From Agrypnia vestita (taxonomy: Eukaryota > Arthropoda > Insecta > Trichoptera > Phryganeidae), in NCBI GenBank assembly GCA_016648135.1, contig JADDOH010004287.1:33056-97055 (forward strand): 64,000 nucleotides of DNA, written 5' to 3'. Positions 1 to 44,090 of the stretch are shown one piece after another. Each line of letters opens with the position of its first letter. Position 1 is the stretch's first letter. The position numbers and the translations under genes are program-made. Under the pieces are notes generated by a model. That model had not been told where the DNA came from. It searched no databases and saw only the letters and a list, made by a program, of their open reading frames with translations.

Positions 1-463
1 TTTGAGAGATATGTGAAAATATACAAATCTCACAATTTGAGTACGATGAACACCGACGTCTCGTTTATTTTTGATTTTTTTTTTCTATTAAATGTTGGGA
101 TAGCAATCTTAAGATCCAAATATTGCTATTTTTGGAATAGGCCAAATATAATAAAATAACCAATTAATATTTTCTTTGAACTATTGGACCAAGACATTGC
201 TGATGTGTGGGTACAGGTGAATATAGGTTTTATCCATACAATTGGCCTACCTTCAGCACGATATTTAGTTATATTTTCTAGCAATGTAATTCTTTTAAAA
301 ACGATATCACTTATTTCGATTAATATATTTCTATTAGAAAAAATTCTTAAATCGATAGGAAAGAGGTACGCCATGGCCTAATTTTGTATTTCGTGACATA
401 CTGAAATTTAAACACTTGCAGGTAAATTAAATAAAATAAACAAAAAAAATAAAATCAAATGGA

Positions 464-1253
464 TAAAATAATAATTTTTGTTTTAGACCACTTTTTTCGT
501 ATTGGTACCGACTGGGTTTCGCTACGACCGTAGCTTCATCATGGTATATACTAAATATAAATATATAAACAATACTAAATATAAATACATCAACTATGGT
601 TTTGTATACAAATTACAAAACATTGCGACAGGACAGAGTAACAATAGTGGGGGTAGTTAGGGGGAGGGGGCGAAGAATATTGGTTCGTAAGGGGAACATA
701 TTTAAAATAGGACTAAAAGATAAATTTAATTAATTATTTGTTTTGTTTGTTCTTAATAATAAGTTTTCTAATCTCTGATGCCTCTAAATTGTCTAGTCTA
801 TTAGCTATACCATTTTTATGAATTCCTGTATTATATTACTATTAAACGAGTAGTCTTTTCAATCATGTGGTTTACGAATTCTGAAAATCCACTAGTTTTT
901 AAACATCGTAAGTGTTCTTTAACTCTAACACTTACACTATGCCTTACCTTACTTATAGGTAAGACATTTTGATCGTCGATCACTGCATTTCAGAGAGCAT
1001 ATACCATATAGATTTAACCTATCGCATAAGTTTATCATGTCATATTTGTCTTTGCTGTTTACTAAAAATGTATTATTCTAATTTTTCCACTCCAAGTGTT
1101 GAGAACCTTCCATCAGAAATTAGATCCACCTTTTACACGAACAATATAGGTAAATTTTGACCCCATCAAACCCTGATCTTCATCGGCCATAGCGAATCCC
1201 GGTCGGTACCAATATGAAAATAACGTGAGGTAAAAACAAAGATTATTATTTAA
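464..1253 (-). mobile_element. Penelope-like retroelement fragment (GIY-YIG end), copy A
   Basis: Minus-strand reading shows a broken GIY-YIG nuclease region (GIYALKCSD, then FRIRKPHD, DYSFNSNIIQEFIKMV) typical of the C-terminus of Penelope-like elements. The block is bounded by inverted repeats of about 80 bp, each containing TATTGGTACCGAC, resembling inverted pseudo-LTR ends. The left repeat, read on the minus strand, has a hammerhead-like core (helix GCTAC-GGTC-GTAGC then GAAAC), but CTGATGA is CATGATGA here. Several stops: dead copy. Confidence 0.6.
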
Positions 1254-1832
1254 ATCTATTTAATTATGAAGTCCCCCACAAAGTGTTTGCTTTTCAAAAT
1301 TGAAAATAAAATCTATTTACAAAATCCTTCCTATGAGTCCACAGAATTATTTTGACATTAGTAGTTTTATGATGATTTCATTTCGCGTTTTAATAACAGT
1401 AAATTTTTAAAATTATGTGAAATTGTAAATGTAAAAATGAATGATGCAAAACACCCTATACTTTGCAACAAAAATTGACATGCTCCCTTCTCAGGGCTCG
1501 GAATCAGACTGACATGTGTATTAGTGTGCTTCATAGATTGGTGTGCTTCGCCATCACCAGCCCAATTGGCGCGCTAACTACCACACACAAAGTATGTCTG
1601 TATATTTAATTCGCTTACCGGCACTCGTACATAAAAACTTGTTATCAAAGTTCTGAAAGCACTGTACATACTTAACTATGTATATATTTGCAGACTTATT
1701 TTTATATACGCTTTTTATATATTTTTATAGACTTATTTTTATATACATATTTTTATATACGCTCTTCAACAGATATACTTCACCACTGAAAATATTGATT
1801 TTTCCAAAATAAATATCTTTATGCCGTTTCAG
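1254..1832. other. Non-coding, upstream of cadherin exon, copy A
   Basis: AT-rich, with short TTTTTATATA repeats at 1680-1765. Presumably cadherin intron. No further cadherin exon recognised. Confidence 0.4.
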
Positions 1833-2688
1833 GAATTCAATGTCCTGGACATCCAACCAGCAGAATAACAGCCTCCTTCAGTGGACATGGTGACGGCAAA
1901 TCAGACTGTATTCTGGTTGGTCTCTGTCAGTCTATTTCTTGGAGTAATGCTTGTATTGTGTCTGATGTTATGTCTCACGCAAAGGGCCAGCTATACTAGG
2001 AGACTGAAAGCAGCTACAGCGACAGCCTACGGAGAGACTTATTAAATCTTTCTTCAAAACCTTCAGTAATTTTACTATTTTCTACAGTAGTGAATTTGAG
2101 CTCAACATTTGACAGAAATGTTCAAATAATAAAATTGCTTCAAATTATCACATGATTATGATTCAAAAGAAAAATTTATCTCACTTTCCTTGTAAAATAT
2201 GTTTATTTCTATGAAAAGTTAAATTTAGTATCTTATATTGAACCAAAGACAGAATCGTAAATCCATAAATAGTGTAGCAAAATTAGATTTTAAAATATAG
2301 GACAGCTATTAATAATATTGTTGATTATCTTTCAGAATCCACGGCTCCTGGTGAATCAGATATGACTATCCGAAGTGCTGGTGGCAGAGTGCCCAACACC
2401 AATAAGCACAGTACACAGGGAAGCAATCCGATATGGCTGAGGGCCTATGAGAATGATTGGTACAAAAATGATGAAGATCAAGTCAGCCAATCTGAGCGAG
2501 ACTCGCTGGATGAGAATGTTGTAGATCACTTGGCCAATGAGAAACCTTACTTCATCAATACTGAACACTTTCAGTCACCAGAAAATTCACTCAGCAGCGA
2601 TCCCCAAAGAAACCACTCCAAATATAATGTTTACCAACAAATAGAACAAATTAATAATGCCAAAAATCTTGAAACAACTGAATTATAA
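1833..2688 (+). pseudogene. Cadherin 3' end (transmembrane and cytoplasmic tail), copy A; likely pseudogene
   Basis: Seen: exon at 1833-2031 (acceptor TTTCAG) and last exon at 2336-2688. Reading frame: FNVLDIQPAE, TAA at 1866-1868, then QPPSVDMVTANQTVFW, a hydrophobic segment (~20 residues, LVSVSLFLGVMLVLCLMLCL), then TQRASYTRRLKAATATAYG. The last exon has VPNTNKH and GSNPIWL, motifs shared by cytoplasmic tails of insect cadherins such as the Cad87A/Cad74A group and vertebrate Pcdh15. Lesions: the in-frame TAA (also in copy B) and loss of the donor, where TACG is followed by GAGAGA instead of GTGAGA. Upstream ectodomain exons would lie left of the window. Alternative: a secreted, truncated product, if A is still linked to those exons. 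Exact orthologue not certain. Confidence 0.72.
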
Positions 2689-2981
2689 TTTTATAAATAT
2701 AAGAATTTAAAGAAATTGCTTTACTTTATTACCCATTTCACATGTTTTACAATGCAACTGCTCTAAAGTTGCAATTATGACGTGCCTATCTAGGAATATG
2801 ATAGATTTATCGATTAACTGTCAAATTCACAAAAATTATATTCCTTGAGCATGTCATGTATTCTTGAGAAAAATATATTAAATTTACACTTTTTTTAGAG
2901 ATGTTGTGGGGGAGCGGAAGGGGACTGATGGCGGGGAACAGAAAGACGGAAGGGGTGGTGCGGTTATACGGAGCCTGCTCA
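2689..2981. other. Convergent 3' UTR region between cadherin and E2
   Basis: Separates the two convergent stop codons by 293 bp. Contains the G-rich block 2907-2965, which would be C-rich in the E2 3' UTR. TTTATT at 2725 (AATAAA on the minus strand) is a possible E2 polyadenylation signal. Same arrangement in copy B at 51999-52291. Confidence 0.45.
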
Positions 2982-35032
<32,051 letters not shown>

Positions 35033-35067
35033 TTGATTATAATGTACTGAGCTGTGCAGAACTAAAT

Positions 35068-35705
35068 GAAATGAAGAAATTTCGTGAAAATACGTGCAAT
35101 CTAATTAATTTTGATATAATCAATCAAAAGGATTATATCAAAATTCAGGTGAGTGTACATTAATTATTAAAAATGTATGACTAAGAATTTTTACTACGGC
35201 AGTCATTTCATAATTTACAAGAATTAATAATTTAATTTAGTTATTATTATAATGTGGTTAAATAAATAGACATCCATTTTTAATGAAGCTTCTTATCCCC
35301 CCTAATGTCATACAGATGTTTTTTTTATAGTGATTGACATTTTTAACTGTTTGATACAATACACTATGGCCTGTTAATTAGAAATTATCATAAAATTTAG
35401 TATTTCTGTATCTAAATATCAAGTAATAACATATTTAATGAAATGTAGAAATTTCATAAAAAAAAATGCAAACTAATCAATTTTGGTATAATCAATCAAA
35501 AGGATTATATCAAAATTCAGTTGAGTGTACATTAATCACTAAAAATGTGTGACTAAGACATTTATTACGGCGGTCATTTCATAATTTACAAGAATTAATA
35601 ATTTAATTTAGTTATTATTATAATGTGGTTAAATAAATTGACATCCATTTTTAATGAAGCTTCTTATCCCCCCTAATGTCATCCAGATGTTTTTTTTATA
35701 GTGAT
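35068..35705. repeat. 372-bp tandem duplication upstream of E2
   Basis: Two units with period 372; a third copy is at 59611-59975. Each contains a stem-loop TTG(A/G)TATAATC...GATTATATCAA (35111-35141 in unit 1). Starts 36 bp upstream of the E2 start codon, so it may overlap the E2 promoter or 5' UTR. Confidence 0.82.
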
Positions 35706-35987
35706 GAAATCCAAAAAATGAACCAGCCCGGTAATCGGTGGACGAGAAGAAAGTGGGGAGGCAAGTCCATGCATTTTCCTCTTGCATCCTAAATCAAATT
35801 CCTTCTTATTGTTTAGTTATTAAATTTATGTCTTACATAAAGAAATCATTCATTATAGTTGTCTCTGCGTTCGAATCTAGATTCGTAAAAACTTGAATAT
35901 TTATCGAGTACCGTGTATTATACTTTAATTAAATTGTAAAATTATCTAGTTGGTTTATTTCAATATTTCATTAAGATTTCAATCACG

Positions 35988-36700
35988 ATGTCAGAGAAAA
36001 AAATATTATTGTTACAAAGCAGGCGCGATATAGCGGTGGCTCACATTCAAGTAACTCACGAGCTAATCAAAAGCATTGAATGTGACAAGAGAAAAGACAC
36101 CTTTCTCGCAAGGTGTGAGAAAATAGAGAATTGGTTGCAGGAATTTGAGGGAATCCAGAGCGAATTGGAGGAATAATTCCTGGAATAATGAGCCTGGTAA
36201 TATGGTGGAATTAAATGCCATATCAAATAGAGTTGACGAGTTATATTTTGATATCATTAAAACAAAAAACTCTATTAATGGTAAAGTTGTAAAATCAACT
36301 AACGCGGCAAATAATCCATGCCAAGTACAGGCTCCGATCTCCGATTATAAAACTGCCTATTTTCGATAGCAATATAAAGAATTGCGTATATTTTTATTCT
36401 CTATTTAAAGTTTAATTCACGATAGCGTCGCGTATACGAATATTGAGAAATATCATTACCTTTTATCCGTCATTACCGGACCTGCATTAGGATATATATA
36501 AGTCAATGCCTCTTATTGAAGAGAATTACAAAATAGTTTGGAATTTTCTGGTCAGACAATACCAGAATTCTAGAGTGTTGTTCACACATTACGTTGAAGA
36601 AATGCTTAGTTTTAAATATTTACAATCCGAATCAGCAGCTGGCATATTGCGGTTACTTAGTGTAATGGACGGGATAAATGATAGCCCTGAAAAGGGCCTT
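35988..36700 (+). pseudogene. BEL/Pao retrotransposon gag remnant
   Basis: Starts MSEKKILLLQSRRDIAVAHI at 35988, frameshifts near 36170, continues VDELYFDIIKTKNSI, LPIFDSNIKN, and MPLIEENYKIVWNFLVRQYQ, SESAAGILRLL (36506-36665). This order matches the DUF1759-type gag of BEL/Pao elements. Protease, RT and integrase are absent. Leader-like sequence 35706-35987 precedes it. Confidence 0.68.
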
Positions 36701-37339
36701 GTCAAAGAAGATGGCATTGTCGAGCTTGCTGCGGTCGCCTCTCAACGCGGACCTGTGACGTCATCTTATTCACGGGCAACCGGGCAGGACACCGGTGCCT
36801 CATCACCACCCTGAGGACCGTAAAAACGGTGCCTACGCCTTGATAAATTTGTGAACAAATTTATGTATGAGATTTTATAAAATAAAAATGGTTGTGACAT
36901 GTTTTTTGATTATTACATGTATGTAAAATAATGATATTTTCAAAAAAAAAATTTTTCATTTCTTTAGGGGCACAGCGATAAAAAGGTGCCAAATGGTCTC
37001 AAACTAATATATTATTGCCCGGATTGAAGACGATTTTTTTTTTTTTTTTCGAGATATGTTCTAATTAGGGTTGCAACCAATAAACGTAACTTTCTTCAAA
37101 CATAGACAATGTATATCATGATTGAGAGTATGTGGGGTTGGTGGGTTGAATGTGGCAGAGTCGAGGAACACCTAGCGTGTTTGTGCGCCCTGTTCACGTG
37201 TTTAGTCAGTGTCAGTATAGCCCCGGCTGCAATTAGGCAAGGTTGTGTGGGGCTCGTTTTTCTCATTTTTAGTATGGTTTGTACACGTCCAAAGCGGATA
37301 TGTCTGTTGTTTGTGATTCGAGTGATATTAAAAGTAAAA
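36701..37339. other. Non-coding, no gene recognised
   Basis: Contains a poly(T) tract at 37032-37049. The open frame 37109-37354 has no recognised family. Confidence 0.4.
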
Positions 37340-38600
37340 TGTTATAATCTATGAAGATGTTGTAAAGTTCTGAGTGGAATCGGCATACCCACTTACTACA
37401 AGGTGAAGAAATATGGTCAAGAGTTTCCATCCCTACTGTCAAAAAAAAAACGAGGGAAAGTGACGTTGAAGAGGTATCATTTGAAATTCAAAAATCTTTT
37501 GAAAAGCCATCCTCAAATACCAAAGAAGAAATTAAAAGAATTTCGCCATACCAGTAAAATATTGTTTGACATTTCGTCCTGTAACTGTAAGAATATTTAC
37601 AAATGCATTTGCTCCAAATATAAAAGTGTACCAGTGAGAGAGAAAATATTCCTAATCGACCAATGAACCACCAGAAGAATGATTACAGGAACCTTAGATA
37701 TCGTGACAATGAATAAAATAACACTTTGAAAAGGAAAATGCTATAACACTTTGAAAAGGAAAATGCTCAGACAAAAATCACTGTTTCGGCTTCAAAAAGA
37801 AAGTACAGAGAAGCTTAATGCGTGTAATTAATTTGAATCCAGTCTATCGGAAAGTGACAATGTATTCCAGCCACAGACACAAGTCTTAATATCCGTGGCT
37901 CCTGTCGATATAGTCGAAAAGCCTACCGCTAAAAATATCATAGTAGACTATGCTTTACTTTCGAGAACATTGATAGATACGGGGTATTAGACAGAGCTGG
38001 GGCAGCTATTACTTCAGTAGTTCTTCACATTTCTACTTCGGAAATTATTGATAAAAATAAACTTCGCTGGAAATGCATAATAGCACAAAAATTGGCTGCG
38101 AAAAAAGACAAAGTCCTCCAAATACCTGCTGTATACTTTGATGGACGGAAAGATAAAATTTTAATTATATCCGAAAAGGTCGAAAAATGTACAGACGCAG
38201 CGTTCTTGAATAGCATATTTCATTAATAATGGAACCAGAGACAAAGTTCTTGGGTTATATTGCACTAGCTTCTGGCATATCAAAATGTATAGACCAAGCA
38301 ATCACCAATTTTTTTTGAAATCAGAAATGTCTATGAAGTCTTTGATGGTTGTTTCATATGATGGCACTAACGTGAACGTTGGTAAATGTGGAAGTGTCAT
38401 ATGTCTGCTTGAAAACAAATTAGGTAAACCGTTGGAGTGGATTATCTACCTACTTCATATGAATAAAGTACCGTTTCGGCACTAGTTTCTACATTTGATG
38501 ATGGCACATCGGGACCCAAAACATTTTCAAGAAGAATCGGTAAAGATCTAGAAGTATGTGAAAAAAGGCCCATTTTTTCATTTCAACGTATTTCATCAAG
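37340..38600 (+). pseudogene. hAT-like transposase family, third and most complete remnant
   Basis: In shifting frames: EEIWSRVSIPTV, KEFRHTSKILFDISSCNCKN...CICSKYKSVPV (Cys-x-Cys spaced motif, 37533-37634), then DRYGVLDRAGAAITSVVLHI and, open without a stop from about 37968 to 38223, KLAAKKDKVLQIPAVYFDGR; then SYDGTNVNVGKCGSVICLLE, PLEWIIYLLHMNKVPFRH (38349-38480) and FDDGTSGPKTFSRRIGKDLE. It is the same family as in the two hAT-like elements. DGTNVNxG followed by a Leu-His-x-Asn motif resembles the RNase H-fold part of hAT transposases. No termini identified. Confidence 0.6.
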
Positions 38601-38927
38601 TAACCCGAGTTTTCTGTTCAAGGTATTAGCACTGACCAAACATATTTATACAGATTAGTCTCAGCGATTTCAACAGGCATGTTTCCTAAGGATTTAGTTA
38701 ACAAATCGCCAGGCAAAATGTGTCACGTCCGATAGCTAACTCGTCCTAATCGAATTCTGCATCTGTACGTTTCGATGGAATCTCCTTCTAAATTCTTGCT
38801 ACTTTTTCTGTCGAGGTTTACGCCCCAACTGAGAGAAAAAGCTTCATAAAAAACCAAATATTATCTGTTCGAAGAATATTTTTTCTTCTTCTGTATGAAG
38901 GCTCCAACTTTGTGGTGACATTATTAT

Positions 38928-39318
38928 TAAAATAAAACACAAATTACTTTGTTTTTACCACTTTATTAGATTAAAAAATCTACATGTTTCGAGAACAATG
39001 TTCTCTGCTTCAGGATTATTGTGTACTAAAGATCTTTAAAAGTTAAACCAAGCAAATGTGTTATGGTGAAGGGGCGGGTGAAGGGGTAGGTGAGGGGAGG
39101 GGGGTTCGAGGTGTTAATAACCCATAATAATTAACACCTCAAACCCCCCCTCCCCTCACCAACAATCTCACCCGCCCCTTCACCGTAACACATTTGCTTG
39201 GTTTAACTTTTAAAGATCTTTAGTACACAATAATCCTGAAGCAGAGAACATTGTTCTCGAAACATTTTTTTTTAATCTAGTAAAGTGGTGAAAACAAAGT
39301 AATTTGTGTTTTATTTTA
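38928..39318. mobile_element. 391-bp foldback element
   Basis: Almost perfect inverted arms of ~190 bp (TAAAATAAAACACAAATTAC... to GAGGTGTTAAT) with a short centre ACCCATAAT. Arms hold ATGTTTCGAGAACAATGTTC and CTTCAGGATTA, words typical of Penelope pseudo-LTR ends, so it could be two such ends joined head to head. Confidence 0.85.
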
Positions 39319-39542
39319 AACATTATCTCGGAAAGCCATGCCGAATTTCGATAATAAGAAGGATTTTTCAGTTGTTTCAAACATTATAAAAAAAAAAAAA
39401 TAATGCCATTGTAACGGACAGAGTTAATTAATAAAGGAAAAAATAATAAAATATTTTTTGACAAGAGCGGAACGTGGCAAAACAAATCAGCCGCCGCATA
39501 CAGAAAATATCACAGAGATGGGGCGTGAGTACTGCCCCTGGG

Positions 39543-39781
39543 GACCACTAATATGCGGGTAACGATTAATCCTTACTTTTCACCCAACAGTAAATAATAT
39601 GATGGAAGAGTGCACTTTTTAATCAATTTTATGTATTATTTATTGGGGTCAATGAGCATTCAAATACACAAAATTCTCTATTGTTTAACTGTTACAAAAT
39701 TGTCCAAAAAAATTTTTTTTAATATCAGGGCACATGGCAACAAATGCATTTAAATGCAGTTCAGTTTTACACACTTCTACT
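39543..39781. repeat. Dispersed repeat, copy 2
   Basis: Second copy of 15936-16197, slightly shorter (lacks about 20 bp near ATGCCTATTTGGG). Confidence 0.8.
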
Positions 39782-39890
39782 GAGGAGCGACATACCAAGC
39801 CACGATAGCTTATAACTTAGAGCTTTATAGTAACTAAAACATTCATTATCAAAGCACTTCCGAAAAATAAATAAAAGTAACCATACCTTT

Positions 39891-40019
39891 TCACAGCATT
39901 TCTTCTAGAATGTTGTAGTCAACACATTCTTCTATTCCTAACAGGCCCTCAAAATTTGTAATTCCGGCTGTTCCAAAGTCATCCAGATTCAATGTTTTCC
40001 TTTTGTACTTGCCTGTCAT
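39891..40019 (-). CDS. Possible short exon or small ORF, unrecognised
   Basis: ATG at 40019 opens 42 codons, MTGKYKRKTLNLDDFGTAGI then acidic, ending DYNILEEML and TGA at 39891-39893. Its composition (no stop, balanced hydrophobic/acidic residues) looks more like protein than the surrounding AT-rich sequence. GTATGG follows just after the stop at 39885. Same strand as E2, 5 kb upstream. No family recognised; could be chance. Confidence 0.3.
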   Translation of the reverse strand: MTGKYKRKTLNLDDFGTAGITNFEGLLGIEECVDYNILEEML

Positions 40020-40207
40020 TTTCAATTAATCGTTTTAAAAATAAAACAATCATTTAACACCGCGCATGTAAATTCCGCTGAGTTGAATTTGACATTTGCC
40101 AAAACTGACCGTACACTCGATCAGAATTGATCAGAATATGATTATTTTGACAGATCGATAAACATGAAGTTAGCAACAATTTAAAGTGTGATATAAAGCC
40201 TACACTA

Positions 40208-40350
40208 CAGTAGCCGGCAAACATCTTGAAATTTTACGGCGTAGTGGGGGGAAGTTTGCGCATGTACCATTCCACCAAAGAGACCCAAATTTTGCCTTCT
40301 GCGCATTCCCCCACTACGCCAAGGAATTTCAAGAAGTTTGCCGGCAACTG
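40208..40350. mobile_element. TA-flanked MITE, copy 1
   Basis: 143 bp with CAGTAGCCGGCAAACATCTT / inverse CAGTTGCCGGCAAACTTCTT ends and TA duplicated on both sides, as for Tc1/mariner-type MITEs. Inner inverted GGCGTAGTGGGGG. Confidence 0.85.
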
Positions 40351-43300
40351 TACTAGCGAACGGCACCGGAACGTCAGCGGCGCCGGCAACCGTGACGTAT
40401 TGCCTTGTACGGGGCAAGCCCCGGCAGGCATTCACCGCTTCCAGGAACAAACCACACACAATATTTCCTCGCGGTCTTCCAGTACTCTTTAAACTTATTC
40501 AAGTTCAGCCATCTCCACGATGGCGTCCGGGACAGACCTTCAGGCTCCCGTTGATAGATATTTACCAGGCATACTCATTTCATATTGCGGGAGCCTGGTA
40601 TGTGAGTGCTGGGCGTTAGAAGTTTATAGCCGATCAGGTGAGCTTACCAATTCGCTCTGAACTTACCAATTCGCTCATATTCAAAAATTCATTGCCCGTC
40701 GGCGGGTTCAAATTCAACGGCAGAAAGGGAACCGAGGCCCTCTGAAGCGAGTCTCGGGTCCCGTGTTAGCAAATATCGCGGATACCGCGTGCCACACTTG
40801 ATGTACCGGAATATGACGCGAACCAGGATATTAATTTTGTCCTAGGGCAATACCGAGATCAAAGCGCCCATGCTTCGAAAATCACGCGCCATGTGGTCAC
40901 AGCCAGAACAGCCCCGGCATGTTCGATCTTTTGTCCGAGGACGAAATATGTGACCTATTGTTTAAAAAAATAACATTGCGACGGACAATCGCCCTTAGGA
41001 TAGCCCACCATAAAAATAATACGAAACAATGAAATTAGAAAGTTAGGGATGCCGAGGGCGTTGGGCATCGCCGAAGACTTTAAGAGTGCACGGCTTTTTG
41101 TTAGGATGAACAATACGTTCGCAACCTTTTGTTCTTAGGTAACATCTTGGAAGGGTAAAGAACGGTAAACCTTTTCTTGCAGCGGGACGTATATCTCTAA
41201 CCCCGATTAAACAATAGAAAGAACATCTTGGCCAAATGCGAACACATGGGACAATGGTTTAGAAAGCTGCGTTTTGTTGGAGAAGTCGCCATTGTTTTGG
41301 GAAAGACAATTTTTAGAAAAACAAGATAATAATTCCGAAAGTCGTCGCAGTAAGCTTGCTATTGTCCTCGACAGACAATAGAGATGTTTTAGAAAGCGCT
41401 GACATACCGATTCCACACATGGCGACACTATCCGCGAAATGTAGGATCGTATAAGTTATATGAAAGTATTATGATTATCATATGGGCCACCGCCGGGCGC
41501 GGGGATTCCGCAAGCATGACCAGGCGGTCATTATCAATAAAGATAACAGGGGTCAATCAATTAAGAAGGTAGAGTCTGAATTAGAAATTGAGGCAAAGTG
41601 GTAAATAATAATATTAATGTATTTCACCCGATTTCTTTCCGGTGTAATATATACCTAATTAATGATAGCAACTGATATGTTTAATTTAAGTAAGGTAATG
41701 ATAGTTTAGATAGCCCATGCCACCTCTGCAGGTGGATGTTACTCGTTTTATATGTAGTTTTCTCATTTATTCTGTATTCTATTGTTAAGTACCGAAATGA
41801 ACGGGACATTGCAATTCGAAGTAATAACGAGATCATCCCGAATTAATCTAACTTGTAGCAAATAATAAAAAATGTATTGATCGTAATAAAAGGAAAAAAA
41901 GTTGATTGTATTATTGCCGACGATGTTTGATATTGATAACCCAATGTAATAGAATATTATCTCGTGAAAAGATGTAACACGGTTGAAGAGATATAAGATT
42001 CCAACTTTTTAGTCTTTTGAAATCTGTCTGCAGAATGAATTTTAGCACACGGGGTTGAAACAAAATAGTTTAATAAGTAAATGCCGTGTTGGAATAAACA
42101 TTAATATTACTTTAGATCGAGGCTTTCATGTCTTATGTTTTTATGTATTACACCTAGTTGAATAATGTTAATTTGTCATTAGTTATTCAAGCTCCCAATA
42201 TTGTGTTTTTTTTTCATACAAATTTGTAAGTTGTAGGAATATAACCTATCTGTAAACATGCAATTATTGTTTTGATTACTCGTTTAAGCAAGATTATTTG
42301 TCGGTCTGTTTTAAAATAGTTGTTTTAATCTAGTAATAATAAAACTCAAATAATTAATTTCACTCTTTACGATACACCATTCACTTTGGTATTTGTCCGC
42401 TTTAAAAAAAAAACATAACGAAAATTCTGAAGGTAATTAATTGTAGTAGGGACTTCCGTTATTGGTAGTGTTTCAAAATAATTCTTGTTTGGAAAATTTT
42501 CAATTGTCTGCCTGGTGGAATGTGGCTTATATAATTTTTTTAAGTGTTGTCTATTTTTATTCTTTTCTTATATTCTTATATCAGGGGTGGAAGAAAGCTG
42601 ATTTGTTAAGATAATGATTAGTATAATGAAAGTCCTAAAAAAAATGTATTGCATTCAATCCAGCTTACATATTGAAGTAAGAATTTTCATTATTTAGGTG
42701 TAAATAATGTTACATTAATTAATTTACGCCAAGTTTTCTTAATTTTTCTTCTAGTAATAAGGTTTAACATAATTTCTTGTGAAAAAAATGTGAGAAAGCC
42801 TCAATTAGCTAAGTGTAAGTACCGATGCATTAGGTTATAAGTACATATGAGATTGTATCCAAAGGATACAAACATGTTGGGACGTGAATTTTTGCATTGC
42901 CTATTTTGTATAATTTTAATTCACGCCCACCTCTCTTTCACTACCTGGACAATTATAATTTATATGTATCCTTTTTTTATACACTAGGGGCATTTGGCTT
43001 TAAATTTTATATTTCTAGTAATAGGTATACATCGGTAACGAAGACAAAGTCACCGAACTATTATAAGTGAAGTATACCTGACATTAAATTTTGGGAGATC
43101 TACTTTAAGTATTAATCTGTAACGATAGAGACGACTGGTCGATAGAAAAAAAAATGTTTATCGAATTTGATTATGTTAGTATATGTAAGCATTCCTTTTG
43201 GGCAAGTGGCGTTGATGCAAATTCATGTACTTTGTAATCCCAAAAGAAATTACAAAGATGTATACAGAACATTAACATTAGGGGACCCGCTTGAAGCATG

Positions 43301-44090
43301 TATCCCATGTAAATAAGTTTTTATGTTAATTGATTCACTAAGAAATGCCACGATGTCTGTATAATTTTAGCCCTTTGTTTTGTATCTCTATGTCACATAT
43401 TGACAATTATGTTTGGTCCAACTAAGAAGTATGATAGCTTGTTTTATTTAAGCTAAAATTAAAAATAAAACCAAGTATCAAGTACATTTTGTCATTGTTG
43501 AAAAAAAAATTAAAAAGAAAAAGAAAGGAAGAGAATATGCGTAGTGGTAAATTTTAAATACCGTTCGGTTTATCATATAAAAAAAAAAGAAATAATAATA
43601 ATTCTGTGGATGTATCGAAGAGGATAATCAATGTTAATGATAAGGATTGACCTGTAATGATGTAATGTATAAATAACGTTAAATATTGGGAGGCCTACTG
43701 TAAGAATCAAACTGACGACTTAATAATAAGATTGATATTGTAATGCATACTTAAGGAATTTTACTGTGATCTAATGAAACCCTAAGTTCAATCCCATGTA
43801 ATTAGTCAATAATGGTAGAAATAACTGGTCGATAAAAATATGTCTATCTGGCGTGTCGATTTAATTAAGTATGTATATGTAAGCAGTTTTATTTTTTGGG
43901 TAATAAGTGTTGATGCGAATTTGTGTTTTCAATTTTCCGCCTTTGCCAATTTGTACTGTAATATTTTCCTTAAGTTTAATTCATTTTGCAATGTTTTTTT
44001 TGGTGACGGGATAGGGATATGAACAGTGAACAAAGCGTTCGTGAAATAACAAAGTGTTTAGGCCTACATACCAGAAAAGCATCGAAATTA
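40351..44090. other. Unclassified repeat-like region, no gene recognised
   Basis: 40357-40960 is GC-richer and looks like degraded retroelement leader or LTR. 43076-43300 and 43680-43940 form a diverged direct repeat (GGGAG-TCTACT-TAAG, ACTGGTCGATA, GTATATGTAAGC). No conserved protein motif seen in any frame. Confidence 0.45.
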
